Shown piece after piece: positions 1-5,924 of a stretch of 8,375 bases of DNA. Each line of letters starts with the position of its first letter. Position 1 is the first letter of the stretch. Under the pieces are notes generated by a model. The model saw only the letters and a program-made list of their open reading frames with translations, had not been told where the DNA came from and did no database searches. Origin of the DNA: M3007 sp038249605 (GTDB lineage Bacteria > Bacteroidota > Bacteroidia > Chitinophagales > Saprospiraceae); assembly GCA_038249605.1 (NCBI GenBank), contig JBBSDH010000193.1, forward strand, positions 1-8,375. Direction: 5' to 3'. Position numbers and translations under genes: made by a program.

Positions 1-1335
1 AAACGCTTTGTTGCATCGCCGTATTTCAACCGGCAACCTTTGCTCGTTGATCTTTTGGACTTTCTAACGGAGCACAAACACGACCTGGAGCAAACGGATG
101 CTTCCGAAGCCTACGCTGTTTTGATGCCCGGACAACCTTTCGACGACAAACACTGGCGTTACCTGCTCAGCGATCTGGGTACACTCATCGAACGGTTTTG
201 GACCATCGAGCACTACGAAGCAGACGAGCATCGGGTGTTGCCCGACTTGCTCGCGATCGCCAGCGAAAAAGGACTGGACAAAACTTACCGACAAACCGAA
301 CGCCGTGTTGCAACCTTATTGGCCACACAAGAACCCCGAAATACAAGGTTTTTCGAGTTTGCCATGAAAAGCGCCGAACAGTCGTACCTGCATTTTACCC
401 GCCAGAAGCTACGGCGTTACGAGCCTGGACTACAGCTGCTGTCCGACAACCTCGACCGCTACTATTTCCTGCAAAAACTGCGCTACGCCGGCGCCATGCT
501 CGAAAACCGGCAAATACTTCAGGGCGATTACCAAACAGGTATTTCTCCGTCATGGCTTCAGCACCTTGAAGATACTGATTTTCTGGGCGAACCGCTCATC
601 CGCTTGTACCACGCCACCTTGTATGCTCAACTGGAAGAAAACGACGAATCGGTTTTCCAGAACCTGCGAAGCATGTTGCTCGCTCAGGAAAGTTCGTTGC
701 CCATCGACGACCTGAAGTCCATCTACCAGCTCGCCATCAATTATTGCGCCCGGAAGATCCGCCAAGGCAAAGATGTATTTGTTTCCGAGGCTTTGGAACT
801 TTACAACAGCGGCATTGAGCGCAAACTATTCAACGACGCCGATCACCTGTCGCCGTGGGCCTTCACCAATGTGATCAAGTTGGCCCTGCGCCTCAAACGT
901 TTTGAATGGATTGAGGCTTTCGTCGCAAAACATGGTCCGAGCCTGGCCGATGACTTCCGCCAAAACGTGCTGAACTACAACCTGGCCGAACTTTACTTTT
1001 ATACCAACCGCTACGACGAGGCCATGGATGCCCTGAACCACGTGACGATGAACGACCTCAACCATTACCTGGGCGCTCGGGTGTTGCTTGTGAAAATTTA
1101 TTTTGAAAACAAGGAAATCAACGCACTGCTCTCCCTCTTAAGCGCATTTATAGCCTTCCTGAAACGCAACAAGCAAATTTCATCCAACATCAAACAGACT
1201 TACCTGAATTTCTGCACCACGGTGTTTCAACTTTGCAAACCAGAGGTCAAAAACAGGGAAAAATTGAGCGAAAGCATCCACGCAACGCCTTTGCTCACCG
1301 ACCGGGAGTGGCTGATGAAGATGTTGATGCGGTAA
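1..1335 (+). CDS. Hypothetical helical-repeat protein, 5' end outside the window
   Basis: The reading frame is open from base 1 and ends with TAA at 1333-1335, giving 444 visible residues. The first in-window start candidate is a TTG at 40, but the residues before it (KRFVASPYFNR) read as ordinary protein, so the true start is probably upstream of the window. The protein is rich in predicted amphipathic helices with many paired Leu/Tyr/Ala positions, for example around 265-400, and resembles TPR-like alpha-solenoid repeats. No signal peptide, membrane segment or catalytic motif is visible in this part. I recognise the general look of a conserved Saprospiraceae hypothetical protein but no named family, so no function is assigned. 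It precedes the AraC-type gene by 105 bp in the same direction, and that gap holds operator-like repeats, so the two are probably not one transcription unit. Confidence 0.8.
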   Translation, partial: KRFVASPYFNRQPLLVDLLDFLTEHKHDLEQTDASEAYAVLMPGQPFDDKHWRYLLSDLGTLIERFWTIEHYEADEHRVLPDLLAIASEKGLDKTYRQTERRVATLLATQEPRNTRFFEFAMKSAEQSYLHFTRQKLRRYEPGLQLLSDNLDRYYFLQKLRYAGAMLENRQILQGDYQTGISPSWLQHLEDTDFLGEPLIRLYHATLYAQLEENDESVFQNLRSMLLAQESSLPIDDLKSIYQLAINYCARKIRQGKDVFVSEALELYNSGIERKLFNDADHLSPWAFTNVIKLALRLKRFEWIEAFVAKHGPSLADDFRQNVLNYNLAELYFYTNRYDEAMDALNHVTMNDLNHYLGARVLLVKIYFENKEINALLSLLSAFIAFLKRNKQISSNIKQTYLNFCTTVFQLCKPEVKNREKLSESIHATPLLTDREWLMKMLMR

Positions 1336-1354
1336 ATACGGCATTTCGAGCTTG

Positions 1355-1391
1355 TTCCGGATTTTGTGTTGCCAATTCGCGGATTTGTGTT
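1355..1391 (+). promoter_or_regulatory. Candidate operator with two imperfect repeats upstream of the AraC-type gene
   Basis: A 16-base motif, TTCCGGATTTTGTGTT (1355-1370), lies 70 bp before the ATG of the regulator gene. A second weaker copy, GGATTTGTGTT (1381-1391), follows with a start-to-start distance of 22 bp (1359 to 1381), about two helical turns, as is common for paired AraC-type half-sites. The first copy recurs with 15 of 16 identical bases upstream of the SDR gene at 2539-2554. That sharing is the main evidence for a regulatory role. The binding protein is inferred, not shown. Confidence 0.5.
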
Positions 1392-2262
1392 CGTCTCCAC
1401 ACACCAATTACCCCAACTTTGCTTTGTTAAAAAAACACCCATGTCTGAATCCATCATCCACGTCAAATCCATCGCGCAAGTGCACCAGATGCTCGGGTAC
1501 GAAAAACCCACACACCCACTCATCACCGTGATCGATGCCTCCAAACTGGTGGTGACCAAAGAGATGGTCGGCGTACGGCTTTTGTCCGACCTTTACTACA
1601 TCGGTCTGAAAGACGGAAGTTGCGGCATGGACTACGGCCGCAACCAGTACGATTTCGAAGAGGGTGTCCTGTTTTTTACAGCGCCCGGACAAGTCATTTC
1701 CCCCACCCAAGAGCAAAAAGCCAACGACATCGAAGGTTGGATGATCTATTTCCACCCCGATCTGATCCGCAAATCACCGCTTGGTGAACACATCGACCAA
1801 TACACGTTTTTCAGCTACGATGTGCATGAAGCGGTGCATGTTTCGAATCAGGAAAAAGATGTTTTAACGGCCTGCATTCAACAAATCAAGGTGGAATGCG
1901 ATCAACGGATCGACAACCACAGCCAGCGGGTCATCACTTCCAACCTCGAATTATTGCTGAATTATGCCCTGCGTTTTTTCGAACGCCAATTCAATACACG
2001 CACCAACGTCCATCAGGACACGGCACAGCAATTTGAACGACATTTGAAAGCGTATTTCAACTCCGAACTCATCCAAAAGGGCCTTCCTTCCATTCAGTAT
2101 TTTGCCAACAAACTTCATCTTTCCCAAAACTACCTTAGCGATCTGCTCCGAAAAGAAAGCGGTCGAAGCGCCAAGGATTTCATCAATGATTATGTGGTGG
2201 AAAAAGCCAAAAACATGCTGCTCGGCAGCAACAATGCTGTGAGTGAAATTGCTTACAATCTA

Positions 2263-2296
2263 GTGCCGCGTACAGTGAATGACGTATAGTTTGGCG
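2263..2296 (+). repeat. Left terminal inverted repeat of the MITE-like element
   Basis: This 34-bp arm begins GTGCCGCGTACAGT and ends AGTTTGGCG. It matches the reverse complement of 2386-2419 at 29 of 34 positions. The five differences are transitions at 2263, 2270, 2277, 2284 and 2287, and all leave G-U pairs in a + strand transcript. The first four are exactly 7 bp apart. Pairing continues inward, after a one-base bulge at 2297, through 2298-2316. Confidence 0.9.
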
Positions 2297-2385
2297 AGGC
2301 CTATATTTTGCTCAATTAGGCATGAGGAGGGCGAAATGCGGGACATTTTAACCGACGAATAACGATATTGAGCGGAAAATAGGGC

Positions 2386-2419
2386 CGCCAAACTGTATGT
2401 CATTTACTGTATGCGGCAT
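2386..2419 (-). repeat. Right terminal inverted repeat of the MITE-like element
   Basis: This is the partner of 2263-2296. On the minus strand it begins ATGCCGCATACAGT and ends AGTTTGGCG. The inner stretch 2367-2385 pairs with 2298-2316 through 17 of 19 positions if two G-U pairs are counted. The two real mismatches are G-G (2299/2384) and A-A (2305/2378). The whole element is therefore close to a single long palindrome. Confidence 0.9.
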
Positions 2420-2538
2420 TAAGTTTCAATTACCCACATTATTTCAGCCGGTTGTTTAAAAGCAAAACCGGCATGACGCCCCAACAATACCGCGACACAA
2501 ACTAATGACTTCGTCCAATCCTGAAATGGTGATGATCC

Positions 2539-2585
2539 TTCCGGGTTTTGTGTTTGGTGCCGCATTTCTTCCGGGCCGAACTTTG
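2539..2585 (+). promoter_or_regulatory. Candidate operator and Bacteroidota-type promoter for the SDR gene
   Basis: TTCCGGGTTTTGTGTT (2539-2554) matches the motif before the AraC-type gene at 15 of 16 bases. A partial copy, CTTCCGGG, recurs at 2568-2575, 30 bp downstream of the first. A possible Bacteroidota promoter overlaps: TTTG at 2553-2556 as the -33 element and GAACTTTG at 2578-2585 as the -7 element (consensus TAnnTTTG, one mismatch), with 21 bp between them. A transcript from here would have a leader of roughly 30 nt before the ATG at 2622. The operator motif directly abuts the -33 element, which suits control by the neighbouring regulator. The promoter call is a pattern match only. 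Confidence 0.4.
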
Positions 2586-2621
2586 CACCATCTTTCCAAT
2601 CATCAAAACAAAAATCATACA

Positions 2622-3449
2622 ATGAAACAAGTTGTTCTTATCACAGGCGCCTCATCGGGCATGGGCAAAGCCACCGCCCTACAACTCCTCAAAGAAGGCT
2701 ACACTGTTTACGGCGCTGCCCGCAGGGTGGAGCAAATGCAGGACATCGTGCAGGCCGGGGGAAATGCGCTTAAAATGGATGTCACCAACGAAGCTCAGAT
2801 CGTTGATACGGTTAAAAAAATCATGGACGAGCAGGGCCGCATCGATGTTCTGGTGAACAATGCCGGTTACGGCCTTTACGGCGCTGTGGAAGACGTGACC
2901 ATCGAAGACGCACGCAGGCAGTTTGAAGTCAACCTGTTCGGATTGGCGCGCATGACGCAGGAAGTGCTTCCGCACATGCGCAAACAACAATCGGGAAAAA
3001 TCATCAACATCGCCTCCATGGGCGGCAAAATGTACACGCCCCTTGGCGCATGGTACCACGCTTCCAAACATGCCCTCGAAGGCTGGAGCGATTGCCTTCG
3101 CTTCGAGTTGAAACCCTTCAACATTAAGGTGGTTGTGATCGAACCCGGCATCATAGCTACCGAATTTGCCGACGTGATGAACGAAGGTTTGCTTAAAAAC
3201 TCAGGTAAGGGTATTTACGCCGGCCTGACCAATACCATGGTGAAAACTACCAGTAGTGCCTATGCCCAACCTGGGGGTCATTCGCCAGCTTCGGTGGTTT
3301 CCGATGCGATCATCACAGCCGTTGCAGCGAAAAACCCCAAAACAAGGTACCGTGTGGGCAAAATGGCCAAACCCATGGTATGGATGCGGGTAGTTTTGGG
3401 CGACCGGATTTTTGATAAAATACTTGATCAATATACCAAATCCAATTGA
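2622..3449 (+). CDS. Short-chain dehydrogenase/reductase (classical SDR)
   Basis: This 275-residue protein is a cytosolic NAD(P)-dependent oxidoreductase of the classical SDR type; the substrate cannot be read from the sequence. The Rossmann cofactor motif TGASSGMG is at residues 8-15, NNAG at 79-82, the structural Asn in VNLFG at 104, the catalytic Ser at 132 (NIAS) and YHASK at 145-149 with catalytic Tyr145 and Lys149. The basic pair Arg34-Arg35 after the second strand suggests NADP(H) preference, which is inference. The frame is open back to an ATG at 2505, but the extra 39 residues lie before the glycine motif, overlap the regulator stop and cover the operator-like motif. The ATG at 2622, after an A-rich leader, starts exactly at the usual MKQVVLITG beginning. 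It lies directly downstream of the broken AraC-type gene, its likely regulator. Confidence 0.93.
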   Translation: MKQVVLITGASSGMGKATALQLLKEGYTVYGAARRVEQMQDIVQAGGNALKMDVTNEAQIVDTVKKIMDEQGRIDVLVNNAGYGLYGAVEDVTIEDARRQFEVNLFGLARMTQEVLPHMRKQQSGKIINIASMGGKMYTPLGAWYHASKHALEGWSDCLRFELKPFNIKVVVIEPGIIATEFADVMNEGLLKNSGKGIYAGLTNTMVKTTSSAYAQPGGHSPASVVSDAIITAVAAKNPKTRYRVGKMAKPMVWMRVVLGDRIFDKILDQYTKSN

Positions 3450-3458
3450 CCGAATACC

Positions 3459-3751
3459 TTAAAACCAACGGTTGAACAACCATGTTCGTGCTTTTTTTAC
3501 AAGCACATAAGTCAGCCATAGAAATACAAACCCCAAAATGCACAAACCATAATGCTGGTTCATCCAGTTTACTTTTTCAATCATGAACTCCGTAAACCCC
3601 TCGAAAGTGTCCCTGCAAATGCCCCAGCCATGGCTGAAAAAATATTGGAAACCCTGAGTTTAACGGCAAGGATGATTGGAAACAACAAGATTTCACCGCC
3701 AGCAAAAGCAGCAATAAAATAAGCCGTGTACGTCCCTCTTCCTCTACTCAT
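3459..3751 (-). pseudogene. Small membrane protein gene with an apparent 1-nt deletion
   Basis: ATG at 3751 overlaps the end of the upstream cyclic-nucleotide-binding gene (its stop is at 3744-3746), an arrangement typical of translational coupling. The first frame reads a hydrophobic helix (YFIAAFAGGEILLFPIILAV, residues 11-30) and reaches SNIFSAMAGAFAG, then goes off into a short tail with a stop at 3581-3583 (56 residues). The -1 frame continues with DTFEGFTEFMIEKVNWMNQ, a second hydrophobic helix (GLCILGFVFLWLTYVLV) and a basic tail ending at TAA 3459-3461. Restoring one base gives 294 nt, a 97-residue two-helix membrane protein. The most likely site is the CCC at 3611-3613, giving AGD; the A run at 3637-3642 is an alternative. 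A sequencing or assembly error is possible. I do not recognise the family. Confidence 0.55.
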
Positions 3752-4256
3752 CCAGTTTCGCCTCCACTTTTTTAACCACCACATCGTTTATGTTGCGCAA
3801 ATCAGCGTGTTTGTCGTACACCAGGCTGGCGAATATTAGAGCACAGAGCCTCCCGTTTTCCGGACTTTGAAGGGCTTCAAATTTTAATTTATTCACAACT
3901 ACTTCGGTTGCAGCCACGACACTTGCAGAGCGCGGTTCACTTTCGACCATAGCCATGGCGCCAAAGTGCTCGCCCGCTTCCTTTCGGATAAGACTTATGT
4001 CGCCTTTTTTAATCATAACTTCCGCTTGTTCAATGACATACAAACAATCACCAACATCTCCTTCCGTGATGATGGTTTCTCCAGGCTCGAAATGATTTTC
4101 CTCCATCAGGCATTCCAGTATGTTTAAATCCTGTTGAGAAAGGTTTTTGAACAAGGAGCAGACGGGCCACTTTTTCATCAAATGGGCGTCTGGAAGTACA
4201 GGCTTACGCTCGCCGTTGATTGAATTTGCGTTTTGCATTTGGTATTTTCGTTGCAT
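3744..4256 (-). CDS. Stand-alone cyclic-nucleotide-binding-domain protein (Crp/Fnr-like fold, no HTH)
   Basis: The protein has 170 residues from the ATG at 4256. Another ATG at 4238 is possible, and the frame is open to a TTG at 4280. A single cyclic-nucleotide-binding beta-roll spans about residues 34-130: LFKNLSQQDLNIL, then FEPGETIITEGDVGDCLYVI, then HFGAMAMVESEPRSASVVA. The phosphate-cassette Arg is present (Arg109 in PRSA), but the Glu of the usual FGE, which contacts the ribose in cAMP-binding proteins, is Ala100 here, so ligand binding may be altered or lost. The C-terminal 40 residues are helical and too short for a Crp-type helix-turn-helix, so it is probably a sensor or scaffold and not a DNA-binding regulator. 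It overlaps the downstream small membrane-protein gene by 8 nt, which suggests the two act together at the membrane. Confidence 0.8.
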   Translation of the reverse strand: MQRKYQMQNANSINGERKPVLPDAHLMKKWPVCSLFKNLSQQDLNILECLMEENHFEPGETIITEGDVGDCLYVIEQAEVMIKKGDISLIRKEAGEHFGAMAMVESEPRSASVVAATEVVVNKLKFEALQSPENGRLCALIFASLVYDKHADLRNINDVVVKKVEAKLDE

Positions 4257-4383
4257 TGGAAAATGCAGGTAATGTCCCAACCTTTTGTTTCAAAAGCCGT
4301 ACAGGTTCAGTATTCTTTATTAAATCTAGTAATAAATATGGTAAATCGCCCCATAACATACAAAATACTACAATTCGTAAAAT

Positions 4384-4415
4384 GCCTCTAATGTAATGAG
4401 AAGGTTACAAGAGGC
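4384..4415 (-). terminator. Possible hairpin terminator after the oxygenase gene
   Basis: GCCTCT (4384-4389) pairs with AGAGGC (4410-4415), and TGTA (4392-4395) with TACA (4406-4409), giving a bulged ten-pair stem and a 10-nt loop. It lies 41 bp beyond the stop codon of the minus-strand oxygenase gene. Only a short T-rich stretch follows on the minus strand, so a terminator role is weakly supported. The rest of the gap 4257-4455 is AT-rich and shows no gene. Confidence 0.3.
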
Positions 4416-4455
4416 TGCGAGGCGTATTCATTGGAAACATTCCGTGATACTCTCT

Positions 4456-5103
4456 TCACCCCGTTTTCAACCACCCTGTAATGCTCAACCGCGGCACATT
4501 GGTGATCAATACCTCGTGTTCCAGTTCGCTGCTTTTGAAAAACACACATTTGCCCGACATGGGTGCGATGGTTTGCACATGGTCAACGTGGAACACGCGC
4601 AATTCACCCCCGTCCTTTTCCTGCCAGTCGGCGTTGAGGTACATGATCATGGAAAACGACCTGCTTTTGTCGCTCCTAAACTGGTCGAGGTGTTTTTTGT
4701 AAAAAGCGCCTGTTTCGTAAAGTGCGTAGTGAAACTCGTACCCCGTGATGCCGGTGTAGCAGGTTTCATTGAGGTACAAAACAAAACGGTCCATGAGGTC
4801 TAGAAATTCGTTTTCGTAAGGATCGTTGTGCGCGCGGTCGAGCCAATAAATCAGATCGCCCCGTACTTTATTGTCCTGCTGCAGCAGTTCCTGGTTGCCG
4901 ATGCCTGCCGGAAGCATGTTGTTGCCTTCAAAAAGGGTTTTCAAATTGGATTTTAAATGCGCAGCCAACGTTTCATTTAAAAAATGTTCAGCCAAACCAA
5001 CATGGTTTTCAACATAACTGTCGATGAGGGAATCGAAGGGATTTTGCAACGCATTTTGTTCAGCCGCCAGCGTAAAACCGGAATGGCAACAAGGTAGGGG
5101 CAA
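4456..5103 (-). CDS. 2-oxoglutarate/Fe(II)-dependent oxygenase, prolyl 4-hydroxylase-like
   Basis: The frame encodes up to 215 residues and ends with the usual double-stranded beta-helix core of the family. The iron ligands are His138 and Asp140 (KKHLDQF) and His196 (LEHEV). Arg205 (PRLSITGW) is the expected 2-oxoglutarate-binding residue ten positions later. The segment SMIMYLNADWQEKDGGELRVF (151-171) is characteristic of the 2OG-FeII_Oxy_3/P4Hc type. It is probably a cytosolic hydroxylase of a protein or small molecule; the substrate is unknown. The start is unclear: no ATG or GTG occurs in frame between the upstream in-frame stop (5188-5190) and Met63. TTG codons at 5103 and 5049 are the options, and the Cys-rich residues 1-9 favour the later one. 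The start region is divergent from the phosphopantetheinyl transferase gene. Confidence 0.85.
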   Translation of the reverse strand: MPLPCCHSGFTLAAEQNALQNPFDSLIDSYVENHVGLAEHFLNETLAAHLKSNLKTLFEGNNMLPAGIGNQELLQQDNKVRGDLIYWLDRAHNDPYENEFLDLMDRFVLYLNETCYTGITGYEFHYALYETGAFYKKHLDQFRSDKSRSFSMIMYLNADWQEKDGGELRVFHVDHVQTIAPMSGKCVFFKSSELEHEVLITNVPRLSITGWLKTG

Positions 5104-5189
5104 AAAAGCACAACAGCAGTGCGGTTGATTTTCTGCAAACGAAATGTTTTCGGCATGTGCGTGGTTATTTCTTTCTTTGTAGCCTCGCT

Positions 5190-5924
5190 ATGATTGATAT
5201 TAAACCAACCTGGTCATCACCACCTTCCGGATTGCTGCTTCAGCCTTCCGAAGTACATATTTGGAAAGCACCCTTGCTTTTGCCGCATGCACAATACGAG
5301 CGCTTAAAAACCTTTTTGTCGGAAAATGAACTCGCCCGTTCGGAACAATACCTGTTCGCACACCTCCGGCACCATTTCATCGCTAGCCGAGGAATGCTGC
5401 GCGATCTGCTGGGCCGGTATTTAAATTGTCCTCCCGAAAGCATTCGTTTCGAATACAATGCCTTCGGCAAACCGTCGGTTGCGGGACAAAACTCGCTGCA
5501 TTTCAACCTGTCGCACTCCAACGGTGTCGCTTTGCTGGCTTTTCAAAAAAAACAACCGCTCGGCATCGATGTGCAACACCTCGACGATGCCATCAACCTG
5601 TTGCAAACAGGCGCACTCGTATTTTCACCCCGCGAAATGGAGGTCTTGCAAGGCCTGTCGCCAGAAAATCTACGCACGGTCTTTTATCAATTTTGGACAC
5701 GCAAGGAAGCTTACATCAAAGCATTGGGAAAAGGGTTCTCAGCGCCGCTGAATCAAATCGATGTACACCAGGCGCCCGAAAGACCTGTATTGAACAACGA
5801 AAATGGTTTGCCGGAAACAACGGACTGGTTCGTGCGCGATTTCATCCCCTGCCCGGGATACGCCGCCGCCCTGGCCACCCAAGGCAAGGACTGGCAGTTT
5901 TCATTTTACAACTTTGAAATCTAA
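5190..5924 (+). CDS. Sfp-type 4'-phosphopantetheinyl transferase
   Basis: This 244-residue enzyme would transfer phosphopantetheine from coenzyme A to a conserved serine of carrier-protein domains. Visible motifs are the substrate-fold segment FNLSHSNGVALLAF (105-118), GIDVQ (125-129) and the signature FWTRKEAYIKALGKG (168-182) with Lys172, Glu173 and Lys177. Length and motif order fit the Sfp class. Asp127 is kept, but the second metal-site acid of Sfp (Glu109) is Gln129 here. An in-frame ATG at 5157 is possible; the ATG at 5190 leaves an 86-bp gap to the TTG start option of the divergent oxygenase gene. The stop TAA (5922-5924) overlaps the stop of the convergent pfaD-like gene. This position suggests it serves the PUFA synthase, as PfaE does in other organisms. 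It may also be the general carrier-protein activator of the cell, so no gene symbol is given. Confidence 0.92.
   Translation: MIDIKPTWSSPPSGLLLQPSEVHIWKAPLLLPHAQYERLKTFLSENELARSEQYLFAHLRHHFIASRGMLRDLLGRYLNCPPESIRFEYNAFGKPSVAGQNSLHFNLSHSNGVALLAFQKKQPLGIDVQHLDDAINLLQTGALVFSPREMEVLQGLSPENLRTVFYQFWTRKEAYIKALGKGFSAPLNQIDVHQAPERPVLNNENGLPETTDWFVRDFIPCPGYAAALATQGKDWQFSFYNFEI

Larger units (their letters stand above)
2261..2421 (+). mobile_element. MITE-like palindromic element with TA duplication, inserted in the AraC-type gene
   Basis: The element proper is 2263-2419 (157 bp), bounded by TA at 2261-2262 and TA at 2420-2421. Deleting the element and one TA restores an uninterrupted AraC helix-turn-helix (AYNL then SFNYPHYF), which fixes the boundaries at nucleotide level. 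It has 34-bp terminal inverted repeats and further pairing inside them, leaving a 50-nt central loop (2317-2366). It encodes no transposase, so any movement would depend on an enzyme from elsewhere. TA duplication is typical of the IS630/Tc1-mariner superfamily and of MITEs derived from it, so such an IS is the likely parent; the family assignment is inference. No second copy was seen in this window. Confidence 0.88.
1441..2505 (+). pseudogene. AraC-family transcriptional regulator gene, disrupted by a small mobile element
   Basis: The ATG at 1441 follows an A-rich leader. The same frame is open upstream to a TTG at 1366, but that stretch covers the repeat motifs and does not look coding. Residues 1 to about 190 form an effector-sensing N-terminal domain of the AraC type. 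The C-terminal AraC domain begins near residue 200, with the first helix-turn-helix around 216-240 (PSIQYFANKLHLSQNYLSDL). The second begins with VSEIAYNL and stops at residue 274, where the inserted element starts. The disrupted product gains eight foreign residues (VPRTVNDV) and ends at TAG 2287-2289 after 282 residues. The missing tail, SFNYPHYFSRLFKSKTGMTP and so on, is intact and in frame at 2422-2505. The insertion plus duplicated TA is 159 bp, a multiple of three, but carries in-frame stops. Excision would give 301 residues, the usual AraC-family length. The product probably cannot bind DNA normally. Confidence 0.9.

Noticed and set aside
1366..1440. TTG start and 25 extra residues for the AraC-type protein
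   Set aside because: The stretch overlaps the repeated operator-like motif and an A-rich leader; the ATG at 1441 starts a normal AraC-family N-terminus.
2263..2419. Intron, IStron or riboswitch explanation for the insertion in the regulator gene
   Set aside because: At 157 bp with near-complete palindromy, TA duplication and no intron core motifs, it fits a MITE better than any self-splicing element.
2505..2621. N-terminal extension of the SDR from the ATG at 2505
   Set aside because: The 39 extra residues precede the standard SDR start, cover the operator-like motif and candidate promoter, and the ATG only coincides with the regulator stop (TAATG).
3605..3645. Programmed -1 frameshift in the small membrane-protein gene
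   Set aside because: Neither the GGG at 3611-3613 nor the run at 3637-3642 forms a proper X XXY YYZ slippery heptamer in the reading frame, so a simple 1-nt deletion or sequencing error is favoured.
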